NCBI RefSeq assembly: GCF_030445035.2
Contig: NC_080677.1
Coordinates: forward strand, 6,758,001 to 6,822,000
Length of the DNA stretch: 64,000 nucleotides
Reading direction: 5' to 3'
From: Dasypus novemcinctus
Taxonomy: Eukaryota > Chordata > Mammalia > Cingulata > Dasypodidae
Position numbers and translations under genes: made by a program. Shown here piece by piece: positions 1 through 12,164 of the stretch. The notes beneath the pieces were generated by a model. The model did no database searches. It was not told the origin of the DNA and worked only from the letters and a program-made list of their open reading frames with translations. The stretch's first letter is position 1. The number at the start of each line of letters is the position of its first letter.

Positions 1-408
1 ACATTAATATTTTATAGCCTGGAGACCTGTTGCTTCATAATAATTTCAAGATTAATCAAGTCATTGAATATTTTATGTTTAAAATGGTAAAGCAATATAT
101 CAAATAGAAAAGAGCAAGAGGGAATATTCTTTAGATGTCATGAATGCCAGAAATTGTAAGAAAATATAATAAATTTGACTAGGAAATTAACAAGTTTTAT
201 GTAGCAAAGAATACAAATAAACAAGATTGAATAACAAGTAATAAACTAAGAAAAATAGTTTTTTTCATTTTTTTCATTTTGCCTCTCTATCACACTGTGG
301 TTTAAGTATAGCAATAACCTTTTTACAGATAACAAAATTATGTGTAAGGGATGAGTTAACCTGGCAACTCATAAATGGCAGAATTAAGCATTGGACATAA
401 TAGTATCT
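1..408. other. AT-rich sequence, no gene seen
   Basis: No coding potential, RNA gene or recognisable repeat is visible. The stretch is AT-rich with short T-runs and ends at the target duplication of the next LTR. Confidence 0.5.
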
Positions 409-413
409 GATAT

Positions 414-1055
414 TGTTTAGTTTGCTTAAGGTTACCAATGCAAAACACCATAAATGTGTTGGCATTTACTAATATATTGGGGATTTATTAGAGCAAAAAC
501 TTAAATTTCTGAGGCTGCAAAAATGTTCATATCAAGGCATCATCAGAGATGCTTTCTCACCAAAGGTTGGCTGCTGGGATCCTGGATGCCTGCCATGTGG
601 CAAGGCAAAATGGCAGCTCTCTGTTTGGGTCTTTACCTTCTCCTGCAGGCCGCTTTCTCCTCAAGCTCAGCTGTGACCGATCAAGCACATGGCAGGGCTT
701 GTCTCTTCAGTTTTGAACTGATCCATGGGCCTAGCCTCTCAGGGGCCTCTTTCCATGCCTCTTGCTCCACTGATTCCAACCTCTTCCTCAGCTTCTGAGG
801 GTTTTTCTTGGCCTTTCTCAGCTGTAACTGACCCTGGAGTCTTCTTTCACAAGATAGGGTAAAAATGGCAGCTGTCTTTCTGTGTGTTTCTACTTTCAGT
901 TCTCCACTTACACAAGCCCCGAGAAGCGTGTGGAGACACAACCTAGATCAGCCTCACTGTTGTAGTCCAATCAGAGGCCCCACACCCACAGGGATGGATT
1001 GGTTATAAGACCATGATCTTTTCTTAGATTCACAGAAAAACTTCAAACTGCCACA
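414..1055 (-). mobile_element. Solo LTR, ERVL/MaLR-like, antisense
   Basis: The sequence begins TGTTTAGTTTGC and ends CTGCCACA, the expected TG...CA ends. It is flanked by GATAT (409-413) and GATAC (1056-1060), a 5-bp target duplication with one mismatch; 5 bp is the usual length for ERVL-type elements. Internal blocks (ATCAAGGCATCATCAGAGATG near 535, and TTTCTCACCAAAG just after it) recur in the LTR at 12914, so both belong to one family, here reverse-complemented. No internal retroviral sequence accompanies it, so it is a solo LTR. Open frames inside it are chance. Confidence 0.75.
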
Positions 1056-1934
1056 GATACCCGACTAAGTTTCCTTTTACCCTGACGTCTCATCAGGCCT
1101 AGCTCAAAGGTAAAATACCTGGACTGTGAAATATGTGAATGGTTTAGTCAGGTAACTATGTGAACTATCTTTAAATGCCCAGATTGTCTGAGAGCAGAGT
1201 GGGGATTAAGAGATTAAGGCTTTAGTCCTCAAGGTTTTCTTAATCAGTTTTGTAACCTTGAGCAATACATACACCAACCTAGTTTTTAATTTTCTCACCT
1301 GTGAAATTAGGTGTTTAACCTAGATTTTCTCTAAGCTGAATTCCTTCTGGTCTAACATTATTTGATTCTGTGAATATACAGAAAATCATCATACAGCTCC
1401 TAGTGATATGAGTGCTAGAGTTGAAATAAATACTTGTCAAAATTCATTAGAAATGGTTCAAATGTATTTAACACACCTTTTTCCATTTTGATAAGAAAAG
1501 AAAGGTGAGTCATGAATGGTAAGCATGCAGAAGGAAATCTGAAAGAACACCAGTAGTCATATTAAATGAAATTGAAGTGGCAAAGCAAGGAGAAAGTAGC
1601 TCAAGCCATGATTAGAAAGAATCTAGCCATGATTAAAGGTGTGCTGAAAGAAGCAAGACCCCAAGACGAAATACAATGCTTTGGTCATTTTCTACCAACT
1701 AATTTTATTGTTTCTTTTCCCTGACAATCTTGAACTATTTTCTGCTATCACACACACCTGAGAGACCAATCAGAACAGTAATTGTTTCTTAGAAATCCCA
1801 AAGGTGTAATTTGATTGATTGACTTTTCCTTCTGCCTTTGCATTTCTCTGATTGAAAGCTAGTCTTTCATTCTTTCCCAAGCAACATTCCTTAATGGGAA
1901 GTGTGTGTAGAATATATAGGAAAAGGGAAAATTT
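1056..1934. other. Unassigned intergenic sequence
   Basis: No gene, RNA or confident repeat was recognised. Stop codons are frequent in all frames. Confidence 0.45.
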
Positions 1935-1948
1935 AAGTACATGTTTTT

Positions 1949-2544
1949 TAAAAATATATTTTTATTTTTTAAAAGATACTTAGATTACACAATATGTCAC
2001 TAAAAAAAAATATAAAGGATTCCCATATGTCCCACTTTGCACACCTCCCACCCTTCCCCATATTAACAACTTCTTTCATTAGTGTGGTACATTCATTGCA
2101 ATTGATGAACACATTTGGAGCATTGCCACTAAGCATGGATTATAATTTACATTGTAGTTTACACTCTATCCCACTCAATTCTGTAGGCTATGGCAAGATA
2201 TATAATGGCCTGATTCTGTCATTGCAATGTCATTCAGGACAATTCTAAGTCCCCAAAATGCCCCCATGTTATACCTCTTTTTCCCTCTCTCTGCCTTCAG
2301 CACCTCTCTTCACATGCCTCTTCTCTCCCTTCTATTTGAACCTATAGTTGGTGCTGGAGTTGGTAGGTTTACATCCAAGAGCTCTGAATCTTTGGGCTGT
2401 CCATGTGTCAGCTGGGCCCTGAGCCTCAGGGGAATTATGACACCTACTCTTCAATTCATTGGAATCACCCAGGACAGCTAACAAGGATGTGAGGATGGAC
2501 AACAACCATACCAAGGAATGGAAAGAATCTACAACTACAAGCAA
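1949..2544 (-). mobile_element. LINE-1 3' UTR insertion with 5' inversion
   Basis: Positions 1949-2300 match the antisense of the LINE-1 3' end seen at 29470 and 55880 (T-rich start, then the block CATTCATTGCAATTGATGAAC). From about 2312 the sequence switches to the sense strand of a more upstream part of the same 3' UTR, matching 42297-42520 (CACATGCCTCTTCT, then the GTTGGTGCTGG block). The whole is flanked by AAGTACATGTTTTT (1935-1948) and AAGTATATGTTTTT (2545-2558), 13 of 14 identical. A single target duplication around two opposed segments is the signature of twin priming. No protein is encoded. Confidence 0.85.
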
Positions 2545-2558
2545 AAGTATATGTTTTT

Positions 2559-3404
2559 AATATACTTGACTCTGACTTGGCTGACTTTGACTTTTTTATT
2601 ATTTGTGGGATTTTCAGGCTTCTTTTCATAATTAGTCCACATCTGTGAGTCTATTGGGCTCACTGTAGAGGGTCTAGAATTTCAGTAAAACTTCAGATCT
2701 CTCATCCTCATAGTTAACATGCACATTGAAAGAGGGAAGTCAGCCTCTGTACAATCATCTTTCTGAAGATGAATTTAGATGATACATTTTATTAATAAGC
2801 TGATTTATGTTGCACCAGAATAAGGAAAATTAAACAGCAATTAATTCAACCAAAATATATTGGAATCTACTCTGTGCCAGTGACCATACAATTTAACACA
2901 GAGAAGTAAAATAACTTTCCTTCCCATCAAACTGTTCCCACTCCAGCCAGGAGAACATACATACAAAGAATTAACCACTATAAAATATAATGAAAGGTGT
3001 GCCCAAAGGGAGAATTACTGGCCATGTACAAGTAAAGGTTTATGTGTCTTTTCACCTGGCTGTGAAAAAAAAATGAGTAAAATTCTTTCCTGCCTTATAG
3101 ACTGAAAGAGTATTTCAAGCCACTTGCCACTGATTGACACATAGAGAACTGGAGGAGAGATGATTTGGGTGACAAGACTTTGGGCTGCAATGTAAACAAA
3201 AAGTCTTCTTTGCCAAATCAAGTGGTTTGGGCTTTTCTTGGATGCTTTTGGGAGCCACTGGAATTTTCAAAGAGGAAAGTAGACATAATTTGACTTGCCT
3301 TTGAAGATACTTGTACAGGCAATTCAAGACAGCTTACTAGCTTAAAAAGAAAAAAAAAATGACTTTGGAAACTAAAAAATAAAATGTCCAAATCTTGATC
3401 TTTT
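2559..3404. other. Unassigned intergenic sequence
   Basis: Nothing recognisable. The short open frames in the 3.0-3.4 kb region overlap each other in several frames and show no family resemblance. Confidence 0.45.
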
Positions 3405-3505
3405 AATTTCCTTTGGGAACTTAAGCACATGGCTTAACCTCTCTGAGAAATTTACTTAATAAATCTGTGCCTTAATATCCCACCCATAAAATGTGTAAAC
3501 ACACA
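3405..3505 (+). repeat. MIR SINE fragment
   Basis: The core reading 'ggcttaacctctctgag ... cataaaatg' around 3431-3490 matches the well-known MIR segment ('ttaacctctctgagcctcagtttcctcatctgtaaaatg') with heavy divergence. The fragment is short, so the family is likely but not certain. Confidence 0.55.
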
Positions 3506-4604
3506 TGCACATACGAGAACATACATAAAGTCATCTTGGTTTTTATTTATTGCATATGTATGTGATTTTTAGAGTAAGATATTGCATAGCAATTTAATAT
3601 GTCTTTGTCAGCATATATTCAATGTTCAGAATGTGTTTATTCTTCTTTCCTTTGGAGAAATTGAAGACAAAGAATACAAGGAGTAGATAATGGGAAATTG
3701 AGTAAAAGTTTTATGGGCAGAGCTTTGTCAGTAACCATTGACCAGGTAAGAGGGGCCATGGGCAATCACCGAAGGGTTGAGTTGTGCCCTCCAGCTCAGT
3801 CTCCAGGAGCTGAACTTGCCTTTGCCCTTTGCAGCTGAGATTCTCTCCAGGCTCCCTGTATGTGGAAGCATGTTCCTTGCACGGCTGAGCATTCAGCTAG
3901 GAGAGGCCGATTGTCCCCTGAAGCTGTGCCTCTTCTCATTTCATCAAGTTATATAACCCCTCCATATCCATAAACAGTCAGTGTTTAGCATGTGCATTCT
4001 TTCCCTAGGCCCCTCTGCTATCCTCCAGATAACAGTAGCTATTATTTAAAACCCTGATACTTGTCTCTTACTTGCTAATACAGAAAAATATGCTCTCTGA
4101 CTTTTAGTCTGCCTGCATTTGAACAAGAAGTGGTAAAATGCAGGTGTTTGATTAGTGTCCACTCTTATCTAAGTCAAGACAAATAAAGCCAATCCTTCCC
4201 CTTAAGATTATCATAGATTAAGAGGTGAGAAAGAATCATAGAAAAAATCATAATGGAGGGCCAGACATGAGTACAAAAAGCAACGTATAAGCCCCATACA
4301 TTGGAAATACCAAGGAGCTAAATATTAGTTCTAAGGGAAGCAAGGAAAACTTTATGAAGCAGCAACTTGTGAGCCGAGCTGCATCTGAGTTTTGACAGTC
4401 TTTCTCAAGTGACTGCATTAGGGAAAGTAGGGTGCAAGTGGTTCAGAGCAAATACAGGAGAAAATCCAGAAGCAAGAAAGCTGACCCACATGGGAATGTG
4501 TGCTTAAAGATGGCTGAGGGAGGATACCTGTAGATGAATTGTTTGGGGGCATAATGCTGCCTGATGAGAAAGCCAGGTAAAGTGCTTGACCCTCTGGGAA
4601 GTGC
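3506..4604. other. Unassigned intergenic sequence
   Basis: No gene or confident repeat. Base composition rises slightly in GC around 3.75-4.0 kb, but no open frame of note is present. Confidence 0.4.
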
Positions 4605-4850
4605 CGCTTCCAATAATAATACTTATACTGCTATATGTTGAGTACCTACTATGTTTCAGTGTTTTGCATATAAACTTCATGCCGTCATTAACCAGGCATC
4701 ATGATCTGATTTCATTGTTAAGGAAAATGAAGAGCACAGGGTTTGGTGACTTTCTAAAGATCAGAGAGACAGCAGTCAAAAGCAGAGCAAGGATGGGAGC
4801 TCAACTTACTAGACAAGACCGGGCTCTATCCGTCCTCTTTGGCTTCTGAG
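4605..4850 (-). repeat. MIR SINE, antisense, near full length
   Basis: The order of blocks is that of a reverse-complemented MIR: 'aataataatacttatactg', 'gagtacctactatgtttcagtg', 'cttcatgccgtcattaacc', 'aaggaaaatgaag', then the tRNA-derived end 'gcagagcaaggatgggagctcaa'. Divergence is high, as expected for this old mammal-wide family. Confidence 0.75.
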
Positions 4851-5770
4851 TGGGTGCTCTTCCCGCCACAGTCAGCAACCTCGGATTTGTTGGTTATCGG
4901 GGATCTCATCTGTTGGTAGTTATGGAACCTAGGTCTTGGCAGCAAGGAGCATAATCTAACTACACTCAGGTTATACCGGACAAGTGAACAACATAAATAG
5001 TATTAAAACCCAGATTCATTCTCAGAAGTGTATGTTATTTGGCTCTATCTGGAAAAGAGCACTAAGATTTATCTTATGGAAGTTAAGAAAAGAAATACAA
5101 AGAAAAAATCCTGAGTCAATGCAATTGATTTAAAAACAAATAAAAATGCTTAAAGCTTAGAACTACCTATCTTGTTAACTGCTAAGTATTTGTCAATTAT
5201 TTGCTGCTTGAAAGAATTGCATCTCTAATAAAAAAGTAAAAGCCTAATTATGAATAATATTTGCAGTGTTCTGTCCTTTGTATGAAAGCAATATTAGAAC
5301 TCCACTTTCCCTGGAGGGTGTTTTGGCATTCATCCATCGGATGGAAATAGAGTCAGTTAAATTCAAAGAATTACAGGTCAACTAAATATTTATTTCAAAA
5401 ATATTTTATATCTAACAAAAAAGTACATAACATCTTAAATATTTTGGCATTTTATAAGGAGGAGTGGTATTACTTGATTGATAAAAAATAATAAAAAAGA
5501 GTAATATGAAAGAAAGGAAAATGAAAGTTATTTTCATCCATTAAAGCACTTATATCGCATTGCTTTGGATAAGAATAAGCAGTAGACAATAGTAAACAAT
5601 CTGTCCTCTAGAGAAATGAACAAATTTTATTTTATTGTGGACTTCAAGGCATGACTTGTTTGAATCTTAATTCAAAGTGGTCATTACTTGGTAAGTCAAA
5701 TAAATCTTGGTTTTCTCATTGAGGACATAGAGATGATAACCCTGACTGTTAGAGGCTTACAATAATTAAC
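4851..5770. other. AT-rich sequence, no gene seen
   Basis: No gene, RNA or confident repeat was identified. Confidence 0.45.
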
Positions 5771-5774
5771 AAGC

Positions 5775-6300
5775 TGTAGCTCAGTTTCCCCTGATATGCA
5801 CTGGGAAAAGGCTAACCCCATCCCCCATAAGCCTACATGTCTGAGGGCACAGCACTTCCCCACAGGTTAAATAAAGAAACCACATAAAGACAGGAGTAAA
5901 GGGAAATGGAAACCTTCCCTACCTGCATATCAGAGGGAGATAAAATTCCTACAGATCAAAGAAACATCTGCTCCTGCAGCATTCCAAGAAACCATAACTC
6001 CCTAACCCACTCTCTTCTAGTCACTCCCAGGGAAAGTTTTCACCTCTAGGGCTTCCCATTGGCCCCTGCCCCTCACTCAGATCCTCAACCCCCTCCCACC
6101 AACTATCATTTTCCTGCCTAGGAAAGTTCTGTATAAGTTCAAATCCCCCCCTTCCAGGAGTGGACTGAAGTCTCTCTTCAGACCCCACCATGCTGGTGGG
6201 GGAGGGCTAAAGTCTGTTCTTCAGACCCCCTCTGTTGGAAGAGCTTCCCAATAAATTCCTTTTCTGTCTATGGTCATATCAGTCTCCATGTCCCAGTAAG
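5775..6300 (+). mobile_element. Possible LTR, class I-like (ERV1-like)
   Basis: The segment has the arrangement of a U3-R-U5 LTR: a C-rich upstream half, a TATA-like GTATAAGTTC near 6130, a pair of similar C-rich motifs (CTTCAGACCCC near 6178 and 6221) and a polyadenylation signal AATAAA near 6251 followed by a T-rich tail. This resembles gammaretrovirus-type LTRs. A TG start at 5775 is plausible, but no clear target duplication was found and the 3' limit is approximate. No internal retroviral genes follow. Confidence 0.5.
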
Positions 6301-6423
6301 CACCGTTTTTCTCCAAAACTGACCACAGAAGGTTTTGTGAAAAGCAAATGAGCAAATGGAGAGTAAAGTACTTTGCAAAGTGCATAAAGAAAGCTTATAA
6401 AGCAAACTGTGTGAACAACAATT

Positions 6424-6455
6424 ATATATATATATGTACACACACACATAAATAT
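6424..6455. repeat. TA/CA simple repeat
   Basis: A run of alternating TA followed by CA dinucleotides is read directly. Confidence 0.8.
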
Positions 6456-6488
6456 AAATCCTTTAGAAACAAAAATGTGATCATTGGA

Positions 6489-6560
6489 GACCTACTATTT
6501 AATTACCTAAGACCTACTATTTAATTACCTACTATTTAATTACTATTTAATTACCTACCC
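6489..6560. repeat. Short tandem repeat, unit about 15 bp
   Basis: The unit ACCTACTATTTAATT recurs about four times with deletions in the later copies. It lies within otherwise single-copy-looking AT-rich DNA. Confidence 0.85.
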
Positions 6561-9239
6561 ATCTAATTTAAAATGATTTTATTTGGTACGCTGACATCTG
6601 CTATCATCTGTTACAACAATTTTCTCAGGAGAATGAGCATAGAATCCATCATGTTGTCAAGTTCCTCTTGAGGAGGGCATTCTATAAAATCCTAAAAGAG
6701 GACAATTGTCTCTATGGATCATTTCAAAGTCAGATGGAGAAAGAAATTTACCTCACCCACTAAAATCCACATAAGGCTGTTTGTTTTACTTTATTTATGT
6801 TTTCTTACTTTCCCCTAACAACTTCCCAGAATCTCTGTTCACCTTCCAAGATACCACCCTGGATTTCTGAAAATCTCTTTGCTCTATTCTCCAGCCTGAT
6901 TCTTTCCCTAAACTGATAGTGGTTGTCACCCAATTAAAGACAGTCACTTCCCTAAAAGGCATGTCTTCCAAGGACACTTCAATGACCATTCTTTCTTACT
7001 TTCTTATTTGTGGTTGCACATGGTAAACCCTTCTCAGATTATTTTTTCCATTTACCAAGCTTTCCCCATGAGGTATGCTTGTCAATAAAATTTTCCCTGT
7101 TAAGAGTCATTTACACTTTAGAAAATAGTCTTGAATTAATACTTTTCCAGCCCACAATGATGGAGTCATTTCCTAAATGTCTCAAGTCTCCAATATTCTG
7201 TAACAAAATAACAAACAAAATTGGAATAATGAACATGAAAAACTAAGATCTATGTCCATAACTTCAAAAGCAATAGATAACAATGGATTTTTCATAAAGA
7301 ACCAATGGGAATTGTAAAGAATTTAAGAATGCCAATGTGATTTTATGGCTTCATTCTTAAAGTAAATTTGAGTTCAAACTTAGGCCTGGAAATCACTTTT
7401 AGAAAGCTTTTTGCCCACAGCTTTTTTCTATTATGTAATTTCCATGGGAAAATTTGTTACTCACACTATTTTCATTGCATTTTATTTAGACCTCAGGTCT
7501 CCAGGCTATTCACCTCTAATCTACTGTGTTTTTGGAATCCTTCTAAAACACAGACCCAATCATATCACTTTTGTGCTTCTGAAAGTTCATTGACTTAAAC
7601 TAGATTATATAGTTTAAGGGTTTCTGACTGTCTGGTTTAAACCTTTCGCTCCAGTTCTGTGTCCTGCCATCATGCCCTTGAGCCAGCAAAATACACTATT
7701 TCATATACAGATACACTATTTCTCTTTGCTTGTGTTTGTCTTGTTTTTCTGTCATTTTAAACAGCTCATTAGTTTTTCTGGAATGACCTCTCCAAACTTT
7801 TCTTTCTCTGGAGTCTTTTCTTAACCCAAAAACCCACTCTATTAACATGTTTTGTTCTACTCAAACTTTTCCGTGCCTCCCTATCCCACAAGATTATGAT
7901 GTGCTTGTGGGTAGAGGAGGGAATTACAATCTGATTCCCTAGTTCCTGGTAGAATACAGTAATATAGGAAGCAAGAAAATATTTACTTCAAACAAGAGCA
8001 TCTATCTTTCATATTTCCATTGAATCTGTCAAAAACTTTTTGTATTTATCTTTTGCTCAGGAATATGTTAGAGCAATTTTTGAGGAGGTAGTACATCTAA
8101 GATAATTGCTTATAAGCTAGTAAAGGTAGATTAGTGTTTAAATGGTTATCACAAGTATTGGTTGACACTCTACAGAATTAAATTGTTAAAGAACTTAAAT
8201 ACCAAGTAAAAACATATCCATTGAGCACCAGCATAAAACTTGCATGGAATATGTATTATTAGAGATGAACTTTAAAGGATAGGGGACAGGTAGGATTTGA
8301 TCTTCAGGATAAAAGAAACCAAAACAAACAAACAAACAAACAATGAACAATAAGTGAATGGAACACAAAGGATCATATATGGAGACCACCAACTAGTCTA
8401 TAGTGGAGGAAAGTCATTTATAATGGAGATAGAATGACAGACCTTAGGACGCATAACTTCAGCCATTTTTCTTTGTTCACAAAGTCCACACACATTCCAA
8501 GCTCCTCCTTCTGACCTAAGACTCTGCAACCCCACATCCCCTGACAGGTGCACAACAAAGCTCTGGCTCGGGGAAGCAAAGCCTCTTGACTCATCTATCT
8601 GGCACTGCCAATGCTGGCCTGTTTTCCAGCTGTCATGGTGAATATGGTGCTGGGTAAAATATGGCTATTCTTTCAGTACAAGGCCATAACCTCACCAACC
8701 CGTGACCCCTTTTGACATATATAGTACATGTTAGGCCCCCTTAACTATTCTGAAATAAAACATACATACACAAGAGAAATGAAATGTGTGTAATACATGA
8801 TACATACAAGAAATGAAATAACAAGGAATTTAAACTGAACACACATATGCACAAACACACACCATAAATGCTTTGCCAAAATTCACTTAAAAAGTACAAT
8901 GAGTTAGCCAGAAGTGTACCATTTTGTAGAATGACCATAAAATGAATTCCCCTGAAATATTGACCCAGGGGGACGTGTTATATGAGCAATTTAAATACAA
9001 GAAGTGCCTCAGCTGTCGGTGGGATGATTTTCCAAAATTTTGACCTACACTGAGTAAATCATAAGAGCATCTCTCAATTTGCTCAATAATTGCATTCATG
9101 AAATACTAAATGTATAATAAAATGTGTAAAACATATTTTGATTTTATGAAGAAAGAGAATTAGGTTCTAGATCTATTGGTTTTTTTTCAGGGATATGAAG
9201 GTCCAATGGAACATTCCAAATCCATGAAAGACAGGTGAC
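6561..9239. other. Unassigned AT-rich sequence
   Basis: No gene or confident repeat. A moderately GC-richer piece at about 8.45-8.75 kb has no open frame or family resemblance that I recognise. A run of four CAAA units lies near 8325. Confidence 0.4.
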
Positions 9240-9390
9240 AGCATTTCCATTTTGTATTAGACTGTCCTACACATTGCAAGGTGTCTACAAAATCTGCCTC
9301 CTGCCATCTAAGTATTCTTGCAACATTTAAGAAATTAAAAAACAAACAATCCTGTGAATGGTCCATATCAAAAATATCTGTCTAGAGCCC
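9240..9390 (-). mobile_element. MER20-like DNA transposon fragment, antisense
   Basis: The block 'gactgtcctacacattgcaaggtgtctac ... cctcctgccatctaag' (near 9260-9312) resembles the reverse complement of MER20, a non-autonomous hAT element of placentals. Terminal inverted repeats are not clear, so it is a worn internal fragment. Confidence 0.5.
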
Positions 9391-9564
9391 TCCACCAGTC
9401 TTTGTAGTGTGATCTGGAAAGTATAAGGCTGGCCCCAGTGGTCTTGGGTCTCCTACACCTATTTCTGTTACTACCCCTCATCCAGGATTAGTTTTGCCTT
9501 TTCTAGAACTTCATATACAAGGCTTTATAGAGCATTTTCTCTTGACATTCTTTTACTTAATCAT

Positions 9565-10450
9565 ATTGTCATGGGTTTTGTTTGTTTTTTATTACAGAAG
9601 TTATAGGTTTACATAAAAACCTTAAGAACTCTCTAGAAGTAATAATTCCATAACTTGTTGGACTGCCTTTTTCTGTTCTTTTATTTTTGTGAATTTGAAA
9701 TAAAATTTTTAATTAAAAAAAAAGTGTAGATGTAAAGATTTCATACACACAGAGTTTTCCCTATTACTAATACTCTGCATTCAATGATTCAGTTCTCTCA
9801 AATATTCAGTTCAGTGGTATTTGCATTCCATTTTGGGTGATGGACAAGTTTTGTTAATGGGTGGTTATGATGGTAGCACATTAACATACTGCTTTTAAGA
9901 TCTAGTCATGTCCTTGTGTCAGTAGTTTTGCTGCTGTTATTGCTGGCTAGCATTCCACTGAATGAATCTAACACAATTATTTATCCACTCTTCCCCTGAG
10001 GAACATTTGATGGCTTCAAGTTTTTTCCTACTGTGAATAAAGCTCCTTTGATCATTCATTCACAAATCTTTCTGGGGAGAGTGGAAAAGCGGTGTCATAG
10101 AAGTGTTTCACTTTCTGAGAAACTGCCAGACTAATTTCAAAGTGTTCCTATCAGGTGCACTCATTTGTTCCAAGTCCTCACTGACGTTTGCTGCTGTCAA
10201 TCTTGCTAATGAATCTTGTTGATTTTAGCCCCTTTAGTGGCTGTGCCGTGATATCTTAGTATAGTTTTAATTTACATTTCTGTAACGACAAATGATTAGC
10301 ACTTAATGTTCTTAAATTTTTGTAAATCTTTCTTTGTGAAGTCTTGGTTCAAGTCTTTGTTGACTCTTTTTGGGCTGTTTATGGTTTTACTAATGAGGAC
10401 TTGGAGTCAATGTTATATTCTGGATACAAATAATTCCTAGTATTCCAAAA
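9565..10450 (-). mobile_element. Old LINE-1 3' portion, antisense
   Basis: The segment runs from a T-rich end through worn 3' UTR into the antisense of the ORF2 C-terminus; hallmarks are 'gatggcttcaagttttttcctactgtgaataaagctc' near 10010 and 'ctgagaaactgccagac' near 10119. It is much more diverged than copies A and C and belongs to an older LINE-1 generation. No open frame survives. Confidence 0.7.
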
Positions 10451-10799
10451 TATGCAAATGTTGAAAAAATCATTTAAGCATTTAGAAATATGTATCAAGT
10501 TACTGATTTGGCCTCAGCTCTAAAGTTTAATCAAAACCTGCCTCTCTGACCATAAGATCAAATTTGATCAAATTCTGTTAGCATAGTTTTCTCTAAAAAT
10601 TAAGGAGATGAAACTATTCTTTACTTTGCTCAATTTATTGTTTCTATTTCTTCTCACACTTTGACATCTTGTGAAAAAGTTGGGTATGCAACAGATACTA
10701 AGTTTTACCCTCAAAGTTACAAGAGATTTACAAAAAAAAATATTTCTACGTTTTTAAGGTGAATTTAATTTTTTTAATTTTTAGAGTTTTTTTTTGTTC

Positions 10800-11225
10800 T
10801 ACAATCTCTTTATTTTATTAATGTTATATTTTAAAAATATAAGATTTTCCCATATACCCCCCACCCCTCTCACCCCACTCCTCCCACATCAACAACCTCT
10901 TTCATCATTGTGGCACATTCACTGCATTTGGTGAATACATTTTGGAGCATGATGCATCCATGGATAATAGTTTACATTAGAGTTTACACTCTCCCCCAGT
11001 CCATTCAGTGGGTTATGGCAGGATATAGAATGTCCAGCATCTGGCCCTGCAATATCATTTAGGACAACTCCAAGTCCCAAAAGTGCCCCCACATCTCATC
11101 TCTTCTTCCCTCTCGCTGCCCTCAGCAATTACTGTGGCCACTTTCTCCACATCAACCCTACAGTTTCTTCATCACTAGTCACAATAGTCCCATTTATGAG
11201 TATTCTACTTCAATCCTTTATACAT
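10800..11225 (-). mobile_element. LINE-1 3' UTR fragment, 5'-truncated, antisense
   Basis: Very similar to the 3' end of copies A and C: T-rich start, C-rich 'cccccacccctctcacc', then 'aacaacctctttcatc' and 'ggtgaatacattttggagca'. Homology fades near 11190. A possible short target duplication (TTTTGTTCT near 10793 and TTTTGTTCC near 11229) is weak. Confidence 0.8.
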
Positions 11226-11239
11226 GTTCTTTTGTTCCA

Positions 11240-12160
11240 ACTATATACTGATTCAAAAGAGTATCAAGAAATATGATTTTTCATGAAACTATGTGAGCTT
11301 TTAGAACATAACAATCAAGACACTAAAGGAAATCATTTTCTGAATCAACACAGTCTTGTGTAAAGTGACACTTATTTAACCTGATGCTTAATTTTTTTTA
11401 AAGAGAAAGCATATGTTTCCCATTTTAAATGAAAGAGTTGATGGAATGGGGAAAATCTCATATTCCTTTTGTGAACATAGTTGAGGCAAATTATTTTTAG
11501 GTTATTTTAAATTCAGAAATCATCATATGTTAGTCTATTGAACTTCTTTTAAAAGCCAACCTTCTGAAAATTAATGGATTTTAGGTGCAATGAATAGCAC
11601 ATGGTTAAATGAAATCCACAGCACTGCCTCTACAGTATTAGTGCTAAAAAATATTCAATAGTCATCTAATAAAACTGTAAGTGCTAATTTACAGGATAAT
11701 TCAGATCCTAGAGAACACGTTAAATATCACTATGAGAAACAATGACCTGGTACCTGTTCTCTTTGATAAGTCAGCATTATGAAAACATGGTACTCTTCTT
11801 TTTTAAAAGATATTTAACAATAAAATCCACCCGTGGAACTAGATATCTTATTAGTTCTAATAAATCTACTTGGATATTTGAAACGGACTGGTTATTTAGG
11901 CATTGAATATTATTTGAGTTTTTTCTGTTGTGATAATGATTTTCTGGTCATGTAAGAAAGTGTAATTTATTTATGTAGATGTATATTGAAATAGTTAAGA
12001 TTGAAATATATGATGACTCATTCAATTTACCTAAAAAAATTAAATTTTAACAACTTTTAAACCTAGGTTATGAGTGTACAGGGGTTTATTCTACTGTTAT
12101 GTCCTTTTACACATTAAAAGATTTTTTATAATAAACACTTTTTTCCTTTGAGATTTTCTT
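11240..12160. other. AT-rich sequence, no gene seen
   Basis: No gene or confident repeat was recognised between two LINE-1 copies. Confidence 0.4.
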
Positions 12161-12164
12161 CTTT

